Positions 6,935 to 14,934 are shown, counted from the first letter of the stretch. The stretch: DNA of 32,455 bases from Clostridia bacterium (GCA_017432405.1 JAFRJF010000216.1:1-32455); one strand, 5' to 3'. A program made the numbers and translations. Notes: generated from the sequence alone by a model not told the origin.

Positions 6935-7414
6935 TCATTGTATAAGCTGCATCACTCCGGCCAGAATCGCCGCGAGGATCGGAAAACCAACGACAGTGCC
7001 CAGCCATTTTCTGGCCAGTGTTTTCCCGTAGATATAAGGCATCAGATCTTCCGTCCCTGGAATGATCCATGCTTTCGTGTGTCCGACCCACCACCAGTCG
7101 ATGAAGATGCGGTCAAACAAGCCGCTGATCATCAGAATAACAAGCATCTGCCAATAGCCGTCCCAGAAGCCTTTTGCACCGTTAATGCCATAGACCATGA
7201 GCGGCACCAGTACAATCATAGGAACGAACAGGGCAATCACCGTAATGATGGATGTCTTCTGTATCTTCTCCTTAGTGGTAAGCCCAAGCGCCACCGCCCT
7301 GTCCTTCACTTCCTGCTCATAAAAGACCACCAGCCCGACAGGACCATTGGCTTTACCGACCACACAGATGATTAACAGCACAAAGCACATCACAATGCCT
7401 TCAATAAGAATCAT
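6935..7414 (-). CDS. Small integral membrane protein of unknown function
   Basis: 159 residues. The start ATG 7414 overlaps the stop of the DUF1653-DUF4298 gene (ATGA), so translation is coupled. About four membrane segments are visible: residues 1-20 (ILIEGIVMCFVLLIICVVG), about 54-77 (ITVIALFVPMIVLVPLMVYG), about 85-102 (YWQMLVILMISGLFD) and the C-terminal 'WLGTVVGFPILAAILAGVMQ'. A polar loop 'DWWWVGHTKAWIIPGTEDLM' lies between the last two. I do not recognise a named family or an enzymatic motif. Confidence 0.72.
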   Translation of the reverse strand: MILIEGIVMCFVLLIICVVGKANGPVGLVVFYEQEVKDRAVALGLTTKEKIQKTSIITVIALFVPMIVLVPLMVYGINGAKGFWDGYWQMLVILMISGLFDRIFIDWWWVGHTKAWIIPGTEDLMPYIYGKTLARKWLGTVVGFPILAAILAGVMQLIQ

Positions 7415-7854
7415 AGTCCTGCACCCTCCAGCAGATCATACAGCGCATCCTGGGATAGCACGCCACGTTTCAGTTCAGGCGGCAGCTCACCCCGTTCATC
7501 CGCTTCGTAGTCCTCCCGCCATTCGCCGGAGGTGTAGTATTCATCCAGGAGGCGGAGCTTCTCCGGGTCGTGGGATGTAGCGGCTTCATCAAACAGCCGC
7601 TCATACTTTTCTACCCGTTCAATGCGATCCAGGCGATAGAAGCGATGATAGGTCTTCCCGTCTCTGGTTATCTGCTCATTCCACATGGACGCAGGGCGAA
7701 CCCACAAGCCGCCATCGCCATAAAGGGCACGGTAAACGACCATCGGTTCTTCCGTCTCGCTGTGACGGGCAACCCCAATTACCTCATACGCATTGCCCTT
7801 GAAGTGGCGGTAGCGTCCGGGCTGGATGGTCTGCAAAGCCTCCTCATATTTCAT
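7411..7854 (-). CDS. DUF1653-DUF4298 fusion protein
   Basis: 147 residues. ATG 7854 is chosen because AGGAG lies nine bases before it; an in-frame ATG eight codons earlier has no site. Residues about 10-75 are a DUF1653 domain ('PGRYRHFKGNAYEVIGVARH', 'MVVYRALYGDGGLWVRPASM'). Residues about 80-147 are a DUF4298 domain ('VEKYERLFDEA', 'LLDEYYTSGEWREDYEADER', 'SQDALYDLL'). Each is usually found as a small cytosolic protein of unknown function; a fusion suggests that they act together. The first codons overlap the end of a helix-turn-helix remnant, and the membrane protein is translationally coupled downstream. Confidence 0.8.
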   Translation of the reverse strand: MKYEEALQTIQPGRYRHFKGNAYEVIGVARHSETEEPMVVYRALYGDGGLWVRPASMWNEQITRDGKTYHRFYRLDRIERVEKYERLFDEAATSHDPEKLRLLDEYYTSGEWREDYEADERGELPPELKRGVLSQDALYDLLEGAGL

Positions 7855-7954
7855 CGCTCTCGCTCCTGTCTCGCGCAAATCTCGGATCGGCAGACTTCAT
7901 CGCATCCTCCGGAATAGCCCATGAACGCCCGAACCGCTCCACACCGGGAATTGT
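7844..7954 (-). pseudogene. C-terminal remnant of an excisionase-like helix-turn-helix protein
   Basis: The frame ending at TGA 7844-7846 reads 'TIPGVERFGRSWAIPEDAMK' followed by 'SADPR'. This is the C-terminal half of the small clostridial DNA-binding proteins that recognise DNA with a winged MerR/excisionase-like fold ('GRIPGVxRFGRxWxIPxDAxKPADxR'). The helix-turn-helix half is missing upstream, where the sequence runs into unrelated DNA before the GH32 pseudogene. The stop lies inside the DUF1653-DUF4298 gene, a usual coupled arrangement, so the intact ancestor was probably the operon's first gene. Confidence 0.6.
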
Positions 7955-8038
7955 AAGCTGAACCGCCGCTCGCGGGACCGCATAAGCGGTGGTGTGGGAG
8001 GATGGGGGTTAGCCAACCCCTCCTGCCCGATTGAATGG

Positions 8039-9332
8039 TTACACCTCGAAGGTGTCGCTGACCGCGTCCTTCAATTGCCACATGTGAATGGCCGCGTCGC
8101 CATCGAAATCGCCATTCGTCTCCCCGGCCGTGGGAAACACGCGCGTGGTGAACACCACGTCCCCATCGTTGACAAAAATCTCCACACTGCTGCGGTCGAT
8201 GTAGATTCTCAGGTGATGCAGGCCCTTGGGAAGGGGTCGGCTCCTGGCTTCGCCCTGCTCCACATTGAACCGCCTGGCCATGCCGGAACGGTCCACGGTC
8301 AGTTCGCGCCGGGCGTCGTCATAGGCGATGGACAGCCCGCCACGCCCGTCTGGCCGGGTGAACAGCTTCAGCGTCATGTCGCCGCCGCGGCTGATCAGCT
8401 CGAGCTCAGCGACCCTCGGCAGTATGCCGCCGGATTTGAAGGGAATCTCTTCGCCCTGGAGCTGCTTTAATCCGCCCAGCGGCTGCTGGATCAGGCGGCG
8501 GTTGCGGATGGTCAGCTCCCGCGGCAGCGTCAGCGCGCCCTGCCAGTCCTCCTCATCGGTGGGATATCCGGCGTCGGGCAGGCCCATCCATGCGACGATC
8601 AGCGCGTGGTCCGGATCGTCTATGTTGGTGGTGCAAGCGGCGGCATAGCTGTCAAAGCCAAAGTCCAGCACATGGAAGCTGCCGTCCGGCGTAAAGGTCA
8701 GCGTTTCATAGTCCATGTGGCCGATGATGTAGCCGTTGTGGTGCTGCGAACCGCCCCGCCCGGGCAGCGTGATGTGCTGGGGACAGAAGATCAGCACGTC
8801 CCGCCCGGAGATGTGCTCGATGGAGGGGCACTCCCACATGTCGCCGAAATCCTCAAAGCCGGGCACCTTGATCTCGCCCGCGAAGCGCCAGCCCCGATCC
8901 AGCTGTTCGGATTCAAACATGATCACGCGGCCCTGCTTCTTGTCGTTCTGCGCGCCCAGCATGATATAATACTTGCCGGTCCCTTCGATGTACTCCACCT
9001 TCGGGTCCCTCTGGTGCTCGGTGTAGCCCGGCACGGGGCCGAACAGCGGCTTTTCGTATTTGCGGATGCCGCCGTCGTCCATCAGCTCCGCCAGGCAGGT
9101 GTAGGGCGTGCGCACCCAGTCGTCGTCCCGATGGTTGCCGGTGTAAAACAGATAGATGCCAGCTGCCGTCGTGATGCCGAAGGAAGCCGTTGGGGTCGTT
9201 CAGCAGCCCTGTCACCGGCTGGATATGATAACGCAGGCGGTAATCGGAGGTCCTGATGCGCTCGTAGAGCGGCCGTATTTCCTCGGGACTGTTCAATACC
9301 CTGTATCGCGCCTCCCGTGTCCATTCCTTCAT
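8039..9332 (-). pseudogene. GH32 sucrose-6-phosphate hydrolase, internally deleted and frameshifted
   Basis: The start ATG 9332 has a strong GGAGG site. The first 59 residues are in one frame and include the nucleophile motif NDPNG (residues 45-49). The frame then breaks, and the rest (from about 9155 to 8039) lies in another frame: 'YTGNHRDDDWVRTPYTCLAE', the transition-state motif 'QRDPKV', the acid/base motif 'MWECPSIEH' and a complete C-terminal beta-sandwich ending 'MWQLKDAVSDTFEV'. Intact enzymes have about 55-60 residues between NDPNG and the YTGN block, including the Phe-Ser-Gly-Ser motif; these are missing. A tandem AGAT-AGAT duplication sits at the junction (9150-9157). The enzyme would have cleaved sucrose phosphate or fructosides but should now be inactive. 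Confidence 0.82.
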
Positions 9333-9588
9333 GCTGTTTCCCTCCAATCCTGTTTGCTGCAATAAAGATTGCGGTAATCGCTGATGCCGTCGGAGATGCC
9401 AGTCGCGCCGCTGCCGGTACAGGCCGCGCCTTGATATAAAGGTTGTGTTAATTGTAACACATGCAGGCCCATCTGTCCATATCATTTTGATCGAAATGGG
9501 AAAAAACGCCCGGTACGACGACGCGAACAGCGACACCGCAGACAGAGACAGGCCCGTAAAAGCGGCAACTGTTTTGGAGCTTTGAAGG
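9333..9588. other. Non-coding stretch upstream of the GH32 pseudogene, with an operator-like dyad
   Basis: No gene is supported here. The stretch contains TGTGTTA-ATTG-TAACACA (9444-9461), a perfect 7-bp dyad about 110 bases before the GH32 start, placed where a sugar-responsive repressor could bind. On the minus strand between 9460 and 9333 an open frame reads 'GSGATGISDGISDYRNLYC' and could be the end of a lost gene, but I do not recognise it. Confidence 0.4.
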
Positions 9589-9618
9589 TGGACAGTATGA
9601 TGAGCGGTATGGTAAAAT
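9589..9618 (+). promoter_or_regulatory. Sigma-A-type promoter for the 9668 operon
   Basis: TGGACA (9589-9594), 18-bp spacer, TAAAAT (9613-9618) with an extended TG (TGG before the box). It lies 50 bases before ATG 9668 and probably drives the genes 9668 to 10898. Confidence 0.6.
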
Positions 9619-9667
9619 AGGGCTACAGGAAAGAACATGATGAAAGCGTGATAAAAGGGGGATGACC

Positions 9668-9835
9668 ATGGAGACGAAGTATTATATCGTCGCCCGCATC
9701 GATGGGGACTACGCCTGGTTGAATCGCACGGACGCGGAGGAAGAGCTGTTGTTCATCGCCCGGGCCCTTTTGCCAGAAGAGATTGACGAAGGAACGAAGC
9801 TGAAGTATGAGATGCTTCAGTACGAGATCATATGA
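9668..9835 (+). CDS. Small conserved-looking hypothetical protein, 55 residues
   Basis: ATG 9668 lies six bases after GGGGG; an ATG at 9662 directly abuts that site. The protein starts 'METKYYIVARIDGDYAWLNR', continues with an acidic helix 'TDAEEELLFIARALLPEEID' and ends 'LKYEMLQYEII'. It is acidic and soluble, with no cysteine and no membrane segment. The alternating pattern suggests a small beta-rich fold with one helix. The stop overlaps the start of the YaiI-type gene by four bases (ATGA), which supports real translation. I do not recognise a named family. Confidence 0.75.
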   Translation: METKYYIVARIDGDYAWLNRTDAEEELLFIARALLPEEIDEGTKLKYEMLQYEII

Positions 9836-10278
9836 AGGTCTACGTTGACGCAGACGCCTGCCCGGTGACGCGCATCGCCGAGAGGGTGGCAAAGGAACAC
9901 AGTATTCCCGTGGTGCTGCTGTGCGACACGAACCATGTGCTGAACTCGGATTACAGCGAAATAAGAGTGATCGGAGCCGGGGCGGACGCAGTGGACATCG
10001 CCCTGATCAATCTCTGCCAGCGGAGCGATATCGTGGTCACGCAGGATTACGGCGTGGCCGCCCTCGCCCTTGGAAAGGGCGCGAAGGCCATTCACCAAAG
10101 CGGACGATGGTATACGGATGAGAATATCGATGGCCTGCTGATGGAGCGCCATATGGCAAAGGTCGCAAGAAGAAGCGCAAAGCATCACCTGAAGGGCCCG
10201 GCGAAGCGGACGGATGAGGACGACCGGCGGTTTGAGGATAGCTTCCGAAGACTGATCGAAGCCTGTGAATCGGATTAA
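9832..10278 (+). CDS. yaiI: YaiI/YqxD family protein (UPF0178, DUF188)
   Basis: 148 residues, start ATG 9832 coupled to the 55-residue gene. Diagnostic motifs are the N-terminal 'MKVYVDADACPVT' with acidic metal-site residues, 'VIGAGADAVDIALINLCQRS', 'DIVVTQDYGVAALALGKGAK' and the C-terminal 'RRFEDSFRRLI'. The fold is PIN-like and nuclease activity has been suggested for the family, but the biological role is not established. Length and motif order are those of intact family members. It is followed after 20 bases by the TMEM175-type channel gene. Confidence 0.92.
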   Translation: MKVYVDADACPVTRIAERVAKEHSIPVVLLCDTNHVLNSDYSEIRVIGAGADAVDIALINLCQRSDIVVTQDYGVAALALGKGAKAIHQSGRWYTDENIDGLLMERHMAKVARRSAKHHLKGPAKRTDEDDRRFEDSFRRLIEACESD

Positions 10279-10298
10279 GGAAAGGACGCAGTAAAACC

Positions 10299-10898
10299 AT
10301 GACCAAGGGACGGCTGGAGGCATTCAGCGACGGCGTGATCGCCATCATCATCACCATCACCATACTCATCATCGACCTGCCGGAAGGAAACGACATGGCC
10401 GCGCTCATGGGCGTGATGCCGCTGGCGATCTGCTACCTGATCAGCTTTATCATGGTGGGCACGAACTGGGCAAACCACCACCATCTGCTGCAGGTGACGG
10501 GAAGCGTGGACGGCAAGATCCTGTGGTCGAATCTCCTATACCTGTTCCTGCTGTCCTTCCAGCCGGTCACCACGGGCTGGGTGGGCAAGAGCAAGTTCGC
10601 CATGCTGCCGGTGCGGGTCTATGTGATTATGAATCTGCTGTGCGCGCTCAGCTACATTCTGCTGGAGAAGGCGATCATCCATTCCAATGACTGTGAAATA
10701 CTCAAGACCGCCGTCAGCGAGAGCCGAAAGGAGCAGTGGACCATCGCTGTAGAGGCACTGGCGCTGATTTTGAGTTTCATCCCCGGTGCGCACTATGCAT
10801 CCTGCCCGCTGCTGGTGGTGGCGATGGTGCCATGGATCGTCCCGGACCTGCGGATGAAGCGGGTGTTTGAAGAGGCCAGACGGATGCGGGAGGAATGA
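10299..10898 (+). CDS. TMEM175-family (DUF1211) potassium channel-like membrane protein
   Basis: 199 residues. The signature of prokaryotic TMEM175 proteins is at the start: 'RLEAFSDGVIAIIITITILI', containing the conserved Arg and Phe-Ser-Asp motif of the first helix. About six membrane helices follow: residues 10-32, 38-58, 75-92, 103-120, 145-163 and 168-182. 'NWANHHHLL' after the second helix is also typical. Family members form tetrameric potassium-permeable channels, so a role in ion homeostasis is likely. The ribosome binding site (AAAGGA) is rather far from ATG 10299. A remnant of a PurH-like small gene starts four bases after the stop. Confidence 0.85.
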   Translation: MTKGRLEAFSDGVIAIIITITILIIDLPEGNDMAALMGVMPLAICYLISFIMVGTNWANHHHLLQVTGSVDGKILWSNLLYLFLLSFQPVTTGWVGKSKFAMLPVRVYVIMNLLCALSYILLEKAIIHSNDCEILKTAVSESRKEQWTIAVEALALILSFIPGAHYASCPLLVVAMVPWIVPDLRMKRVFEEARRMREE

Positions 10899-10901
10899 GT
10901 C

Positions 10902-10982
10902 ATGAAATCCATACTGATCAAGGACACCACCCGGGAGGAGCGCATCCGCATCGTCCACCAGGCGCTGACGGGGATGATGTGC
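10902..10982 (+). pseudogene. N-terminal stub of a small protein often annotated PurH-like
   Basis: ATG 10902, with GGAGG before it, opens 'MKSILIKDTTREERIRIVHQ' then 'ALTGMMC', the N-terminus of a small clostridial protein commonly labelled purine biosynthesis protein PurH (usually a short Cys-containing protein of about 60-100 residues). After about 27 codons the frame runs antisense into the spore-protein gene, and the family's cysteine motif and tail are not found. The coding match ends about 13 bases before the convergent spore-protein stop, so a deletion between the two genes is likely. The label PurH is conventional and does not imply purine synthesis. Confidence 0.55.
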
Positions 10983-10994
10983 ATCGAACAGCCA

Positions 10995-11267
10995 TCACAA
11001 AGCCAGCCGCATCCTGTAATGAACCGGCATCAGCCGCCGGCCGATGAAGCGCTTGTCCACCACCAGGCTGTGTTCCCGGGTTCGTATGGGAAACATGTTG
11101 TTGACCATGTTGCCGCCGATGTGGCCGGCGTCCTTGGAGGACAGGTTACCGTTGTAGCCCTGGTTCAGGGTGATGCCCAGCTCGTTGGCCACCTCGTGCT
11201 TCATGTTGCGCATCGCCTCGCGCGCCTCGGGAACATTGATCTGGTTGTTGGAATTGTTGCTCGCCAT
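10995..11267 (-). CDS. Alpha/beta-type small acid-soluble spore protein with unusual tail
   Basis: 90 residues, start ATG 11267 behind AAAGGAG. Residues 10-56 are the family core: 'NVPEAREAMRNMKHEVANEL' and 'DAGHIGGNMV', including the Glu-Leu-Gly region where the germination protease cuts. These proteins coat DNA in spores and protect it from UV. After 'GGNMVNN' the usual short helix (MVKKMIE-type) is replaced by about 35 residues rich in Arg and His. The gene is convergent with the truncated PurH-like stub, so the tail may be new sequence gained at a deletion junction. No clear sigma-G promoter was identified in the 250 bases upstream. Confidence 0.85.
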   Translation of the reverse strand: MASNNSNNQINVPEAREAMRNMKHEVANELGITLNQGYNGNLSSKDAGHIGGNMVNNMFPIRTREHSLVVDKRFIGRRLMPVHYRMRLAL

Positions 11268-11470
11268 TTTGAATGACTCCTTTCATGTCGTTTCGACCTT
11301 GCGGCGCTTTGTCCGTTCAGCCTGCAACTATTTTGACCGATGCGCGCGGATTTACGCTGGAAATTGGTCACTGTCATTCAATTCAAGTTATGGAAAAATA
11401 TGAATCCAGAAGATGCCCAACAGGTTTCGGGATAAAGTCACGTTGTCGTCCCCGTTTGGCGACATTCCCG

Positions 11471-11479
11471 TGGTATATT
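11471..11479 (+). promoter_or_regulatory. Possible extended -10 promoter of the L,D-transpeptidase gene
   Basis: TGGTATATT is an extended -10 element, 48 bases before ATG 11527; no good -35 box lies 16-18 bases upstream. The remaining 11268-11526 stretch between the divergent spore-protein and transpeptidase genes shows no gene. Confidence 0.4.
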
Positions 11480-11526
11480 ATTGAGTGGCAAGTATTTGTC
11501 ATTCAGTGGATTCCCGGGAGGCAGTT

Positions 11527-13392
11527 ATGTTCAGAACATACACCGATAATTTCATACATAGGAAAACGCTTCGCGCGCTGGCGTTGTGCTGCGCGCTGGC
11601 GCTGCCGCTGCACGGCGCGGCGCTGGCCGAGCCCGTTGACGTGACCGGGGAAAGCCCGGCGGCGGTTACCGTATTGGACGATCAGCAAGAGAGCGTGCGC
11701 ACGGCCCAGCAGCGGCTGATCGCGCTGGGGCTGCTGTCGGGCAGCGCCGACGGCGTCTGCGGACCCAGGACCGGCGACGCCCTGCGCACCTACCAATCCC
11801 AGAACGGGCTGGAGGCCACCGGTCACCTGGACGAGGCCACGCTCAGCAGCCTGACCCGGGTGGATATGAATGCGCTCAGCGCGAAGGATGTGCAGCAGCG
11901 GCTGATCGACCTGGGCTACCTGCAGGGCACGGCGGACGGCGTGATTGGTCCCCGCTCCATCGCAGCGCTGAAGCAGTTCCAGCGTCTCAACGGCCTGACC
12001 GCCAACGGCAAGGCCGACCGCGATACCCTGGAGGCGCTGTACGCCGCCAGCGCCGTCGCCCTGCCCGTCGCCCTTTCCCAGGGCAGCAAGGGCGCGGCGG
12101 TGGGGCGCCTTCAGAGAAGGCTGGCCCTGCTCGGTTTCTTTGACTGCGCTGTCGACGATAGCTACGGCCAATCCACCGCGAACGCGGTGACCGCCTTCCA
12201 GCGGCACCTGATCGCCCAGGGCCATGCCGACGATATCACCGAGGACGGCACCGCCAGTCCGATGACCCAATACTGCCTTTTTGACAGCGGCTATTCCTCC
12301 TATCTGCGGGATGTGACCCCCGGCCAGAGCGACAGCGAGGCCCTGCGCATTGAGCGCCGCCTGGTCGCGCTGGGATACAGCGACCTGCCCGCCGACGACG
12401 TGCTGGATGACGACAGCGTCGCCGCGCTGAACCTGTTCAAGAGCCAGGCGGGCCTGGGCAATCCGGGCGTGACCGACAGGGAAACCGTCGACGCGCTGTT
12501 TGCCCCGGACGCGCCCGAGGCCGAATTCTGCGTGCCCCATGCCATCGCCACAGGCGACAGCGGCCAGGTGGTCCGGGACGTGGAGGAGGCGCTGGTGCGG
12601 GGCGGCATGCTGACGAAGATGCCCACCGGCCAGTACAGCGACGCCATGGCAGGCGCCATCGAACGGCTTTACGGCTACCTCTCCGCCCAGAAGGACCCCA
12701 ACGCCCCGCTTTACGCCGACTCGAAGCGCCTCAGCGCCGAGGCGGTGGAGACACTGGTGGACGGCCTGCTGAGCTACCGCTCGGAGAGCGCCGACAACAG
12801 CGACGAGATTCGCCGGGTGCAGAGCCGCCTGTACACCCTGCTCTACCTGGACAAGGGCGGCGTGGACGGCCATCTGGGCAGCGACAGCCGCGCAGCGCTC
12901 AGATCCTTCCAATCCGCCAACGGCCTGAAGACCACCGGTCGGGCCGACGGCGATACGATGGACCTGTTGTTCACCACCGAGGCCCGTTCGAATCCCTTCC
13001 CCTATCGGGTCGAGGTGAGCATCGACAACCAGACCGTCAGCGTCTACGCGCTGAACGACAAGGGGCAATACGACCTTCAAAAGACCTTTACCTGCTCCAC
13101 CGGCCTGCACGACAGCACGCCCCGGGGCGTGTTCCTGGACGGCCATCCTGTCAACCGCTGGCACCACTTTGAAAAGTTCAACTGCTGGGCCCAGTATTCC
13201 TTCGAGGTCACCGGCGACATCATGTTCCACTCGGTGATCTACAGCTCGGACAACGAGAACAGCCTGCGCAGCGGCTCGCTGTACGCCCTGGGCAACCCGG
13301 CCTCTCACGGCTGTATCCGTCTGACTGTGGAGGACGCCAAGTGGCTGTATGAGCACTGCAAGCGGGGCACGGTTGCCATCGTTATTTATTAG
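11527..13392 (+). CDS. L,D-transpeptidase with about six peptidoglycan-binding repeats
   Basis: 621 residues; ATG 11527 has GGGAGG six bases before it, and the in-frame start at 11485 does not. Residues 1-35 are a signal peptide or N-terminal anchor ('LRALALCCALALPLHGAALA'). From about residue 55 to 490 there are six PG_binding_1-like units, each with a 'Q.RL..LG.L...ADG..G..T..AL..FQ...GL..TG..D..T' pattern; units 1, 2 and 6 are canonical, 3 to 5 are diverged. The C-terminal 130 residues are a YkuD domain with the catalytic motif SHGCIRL (Cys about 596) and the supporting His in 'DIMFHSVIY'. The enzyme makes 3-3 cross-links or attaches proteins to peptidoglycan outside the membrane. It is transcribed alone or with the following surface protein. 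Confidence 0.92.
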   Translation: MFRTYTDNFIHRKTLRALALCCALALPLHGAALAEPVDVTGESPAAVTVLDDQQESVRTAQQRLIALGLLSGSADGVCGPRTGDALRTYQSQNGLEATGHLDEATLSSLTRVDMNALSAKDVQQRLIDLGYLQGTADGVIGPRSIAALKQFQRLNGLTANGKADRDTLEALYAASAVALPVALSQGSKGAAVGRLQRRLALLGFFDCAVDDSYGQSTANAVTAFQRHLIAQGHADDITEDGTASPMTQYCLFDSGYSSYLRDVTPGQSDSEALRIERRLVALGYSDLPADDVLDDDSVAALNLFKSQAGLGNPGVTDRETVDALFAPDAPEAEFCVPHAIATGDSGQVVRDVEEALVRGGMLTKMPTGQYSDAMAGAIERLYGYLSAQKDPNAPLYADSKRLSAEAVETLVDGLLSYRSESADNSDEIRRVQSRLYTLLYLDKGGVDGHLGSDSRAALRSFQSANGLKTTGRADGDTMDLLFTTEARSNPFPYRVEVSIDNQTVSVYALNDKGQYDLQKTFTCSTGLHDSTPRGVFLDGHPVNRWHHFEKFNCWAQYSFEVTGDIMFHSVIYSSDNENSLRSGSLYALGNPASHGCIRLTVEDAKWLYEHCKRGTVAIVIY

Positions 13393-13399
13393 TTAATGG

Positions 13400-13428
13400 T
13401 AGACAGGACCGTTTTGGCGTGGTATAGT
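13400..13428 (+). promoter_or_regulatory. Promoter of the Ig-like/GDPD surface protein gene
   Basis: TAGACA (13400-13405), 17-bp spacer, TATAGT (13423-13428) preceded by TGG as an extended -10. It begins eight bases after the transpeptidase stop. The leader contains a GC hairpin, CGGGG...CCCCG (about 13437-13457). Confidence 0.65.
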
Positions 13429-13492
13429 ATGTTTCGGCGGGGCAACCCGGCCCCGTGAACCCCTCTGACGCGGAAAAGGACGGTTGGTTATT

Positions 13493-14926
13493 ATGTTCAA
13501 AAGGTTGATCGCACTGGTGCTGGCCTGTGTACTGATGACAGGCGCGCTGTGCGCATGGGCAGAGCCCGAAGGCATCGCCATCGACGGTGAATCCGCTTCT
13601 GGCGACATCGATACTGTCATCGACGCAGGCGACCTGTTCCTGTCCGTCGACGACCTGGGCGCGAGCCTCCTCGCCAACGACGGCGACGGGGAGGACGAAC
13701 TGCTGCCCACCGAGCTGACGGTCAAGAAGAGCACCACGAAGAAGGTCAAGCTGGGCACAGACTATCAGGTCAAGATCCCCGGCAAGAAGATCAAGCGCTG
13801 CTCGAGCAGCAACAAAAAGATCGCGACCGTCACCGACAAGGGGCTCATCCATACGAAAAAGGCCGGCGAGGTCAGGATCACCATCACCCCGAAGAAGGGG
13901 AGCCGGATCAAGCTGAAGCTGAAGGTGATCGACCCGACGGTTCCCACCGCCGTGACCATCAACGAGGGCGACCGTGCCACGCTGGTCCTCGGAGGGACAA
14001 AGCAGCTCACCGCCACCGTATCTCCTGACACGGCGCCCCAGGAGGTCACCTGGAAGAGCAGCAACAGCGTCGTAGCCTCTGTGGATGAAGAGGGCCTCGT
14101 CACCGCTCTGACCCCGGGCCAGGCCACGATATCCGCCGTCACCGGCAACAAGCTGAAGGCGCAGCTTACGGTGAAGGTGCGTCGGACTGCCTCCGGGCGT
14201 TACATGATCTCCCACGCCATGGGCGGCATAGACGGCCACAGCTACTCCAACTGCCTGGAGGGCTTCCTGGAGAACTATGAAGAAGGGCACCGCATCTTCG
14301 AAGTGGATATGGAGCTGACGTCTGATAACAAGATCGTGCTCTGGCACGATTGGAAACGCCAGTTCTGCTCCAAGTACAGAGAGGGCAGGACGCCCACCTA
14401 TGCTGAATTCATGGGCTCCAGGATCTACGACGAATACACTCCTGTGGATCTCGAGGGGCTGCTGAAGCTGATGGATCAATACCCGGACGTGCGCATCATC
14501 ACCGACAGCAAGCACAGCAGCAGCACCAACGTCAAGAAGCAGTTCAAGGCCATCGTCTCCACCGCCAATCAGCTGGGCATCCCGGAGGTCCTCGACCGCT
14601 TTATCGTGGAGCTCTACACCAAGGACATGTACAGGGTGGTTGAAGAGATTCACCATTTCCCGGAATACATATTGACCCTGTACAAGCTTCTCGGCAAAGC
14701 CCCCAGCAAATCCAGGCTGCAGGATCTGGCCAGCTTCTGCAAGAAGAAAGGCATCAACACCATAGCAATGTATGCCAAGTGGTGGAATCCGAAGTACAAG
14801 GGCTACGTCAAATCCTACGGGGTCGACCTCGCCCTCTACACCGTCAACGATCCGGATGATGCCGAGGATTATTTCGATGAAGGGGTAAACGCCCTGTTCA
14901 CCGACTTCCTGCCGCCGCTGGATTGA
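13493..14926 (+). CDS. Secreted Ig-like (BIG2) and glycerophosphodiester phosphodiesterase protein
   Basis: 477 residues from ATG 13493; a TTG at 13484 is a possible alternative because the AAAGGA site is nearer to it. Residues 1-25 are a signal peptide. About residues 70-145 form a basic bacterial Ig-like segment, and about 149-225 a canonical BIG2 domain ('LVLGGTKQLTATVSPDTAPQ', 'VTWKSSNSVVASVDEEGLVT'). The remainder is a GDPD/PI-PLC-like barrel with 'ISHAMGG', 'FEVDMELTSDNKIVLWHDW' (metal-binding Glu/Asp and catalytic His), 'VRIITDSKH' and the final 'GVNALFTDFLPP'. It probably acts on glycerophosphodiesters or teichoic-acid-like polymers at the cell surface. The Ig-like units probably hold it in the wall. 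A strong terminator follows the stop. Confidence 0.88.
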   Translation: MFKRLIALVLACVLMTGALCAWAEPEGIAIDGESASGDIDTVIDAGDLFLSVDDLGASLLANDGDGEDELLPTELTVKKSTTKKVKLGTDYQVKIPGKKIKRCSSSNKKIATVTDKGLIHTKKAGEVRITITPKKGSRIKLKLKVIDPTVPTAVTINEGDRATLVLGGTKQLTATVSPDTAPQEVTWKSSNSVVASVDEEGLVTALTPGQATISAVTGNKLKAQLTVKVRRTASGRYMISHAMGGIDGHSYSNCLEGFLENYEEGHRIFEVDMELTSDNKIVLWHDWKRQFCSKYREGRTPTYAEFMGSRIYDEYTPVDLEGLLKLMDQYPDVRIITDSKHSSSTNVKKQFKAIVSTANQLGIPEVLDRFIVELYTKDMYRVVEEIHHFPEYILTLYKLLGKAPSKSRLQDLASFCKKKGINTIAMYAKWWNPKYKGYVKSYGVDLALYTVNDPDDAEDYFDEGVNALFTDFLPPLD

Positions 14927-14934
14927 GCCCGATA

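Noticed and set aside
6401..7375. A 324-codon plus-strand frame across the DUF1801 and membrane-protein genes
   Set aside because: It is antisense to two supported genes, shows no domain and has no start signal.
9333..9460. Minus-strand fragment 'GSGATGISDGISDYRNLYC' as the end of a sugar kinase or transporter
   Set aside because: The stretch is short and I cannot match it to a family; it is mentioned only as an open frame.
11503..13356. A 617-codon open frame on the minus strand, antisense to the L,D-transpeptidase
   Set aside because: High GC content keeps the antisense frame open. The translation is Val/Gly/Gln/His-rich with no family motif, while the plus strand has a signal peptide, repeats and a catalytic motif.
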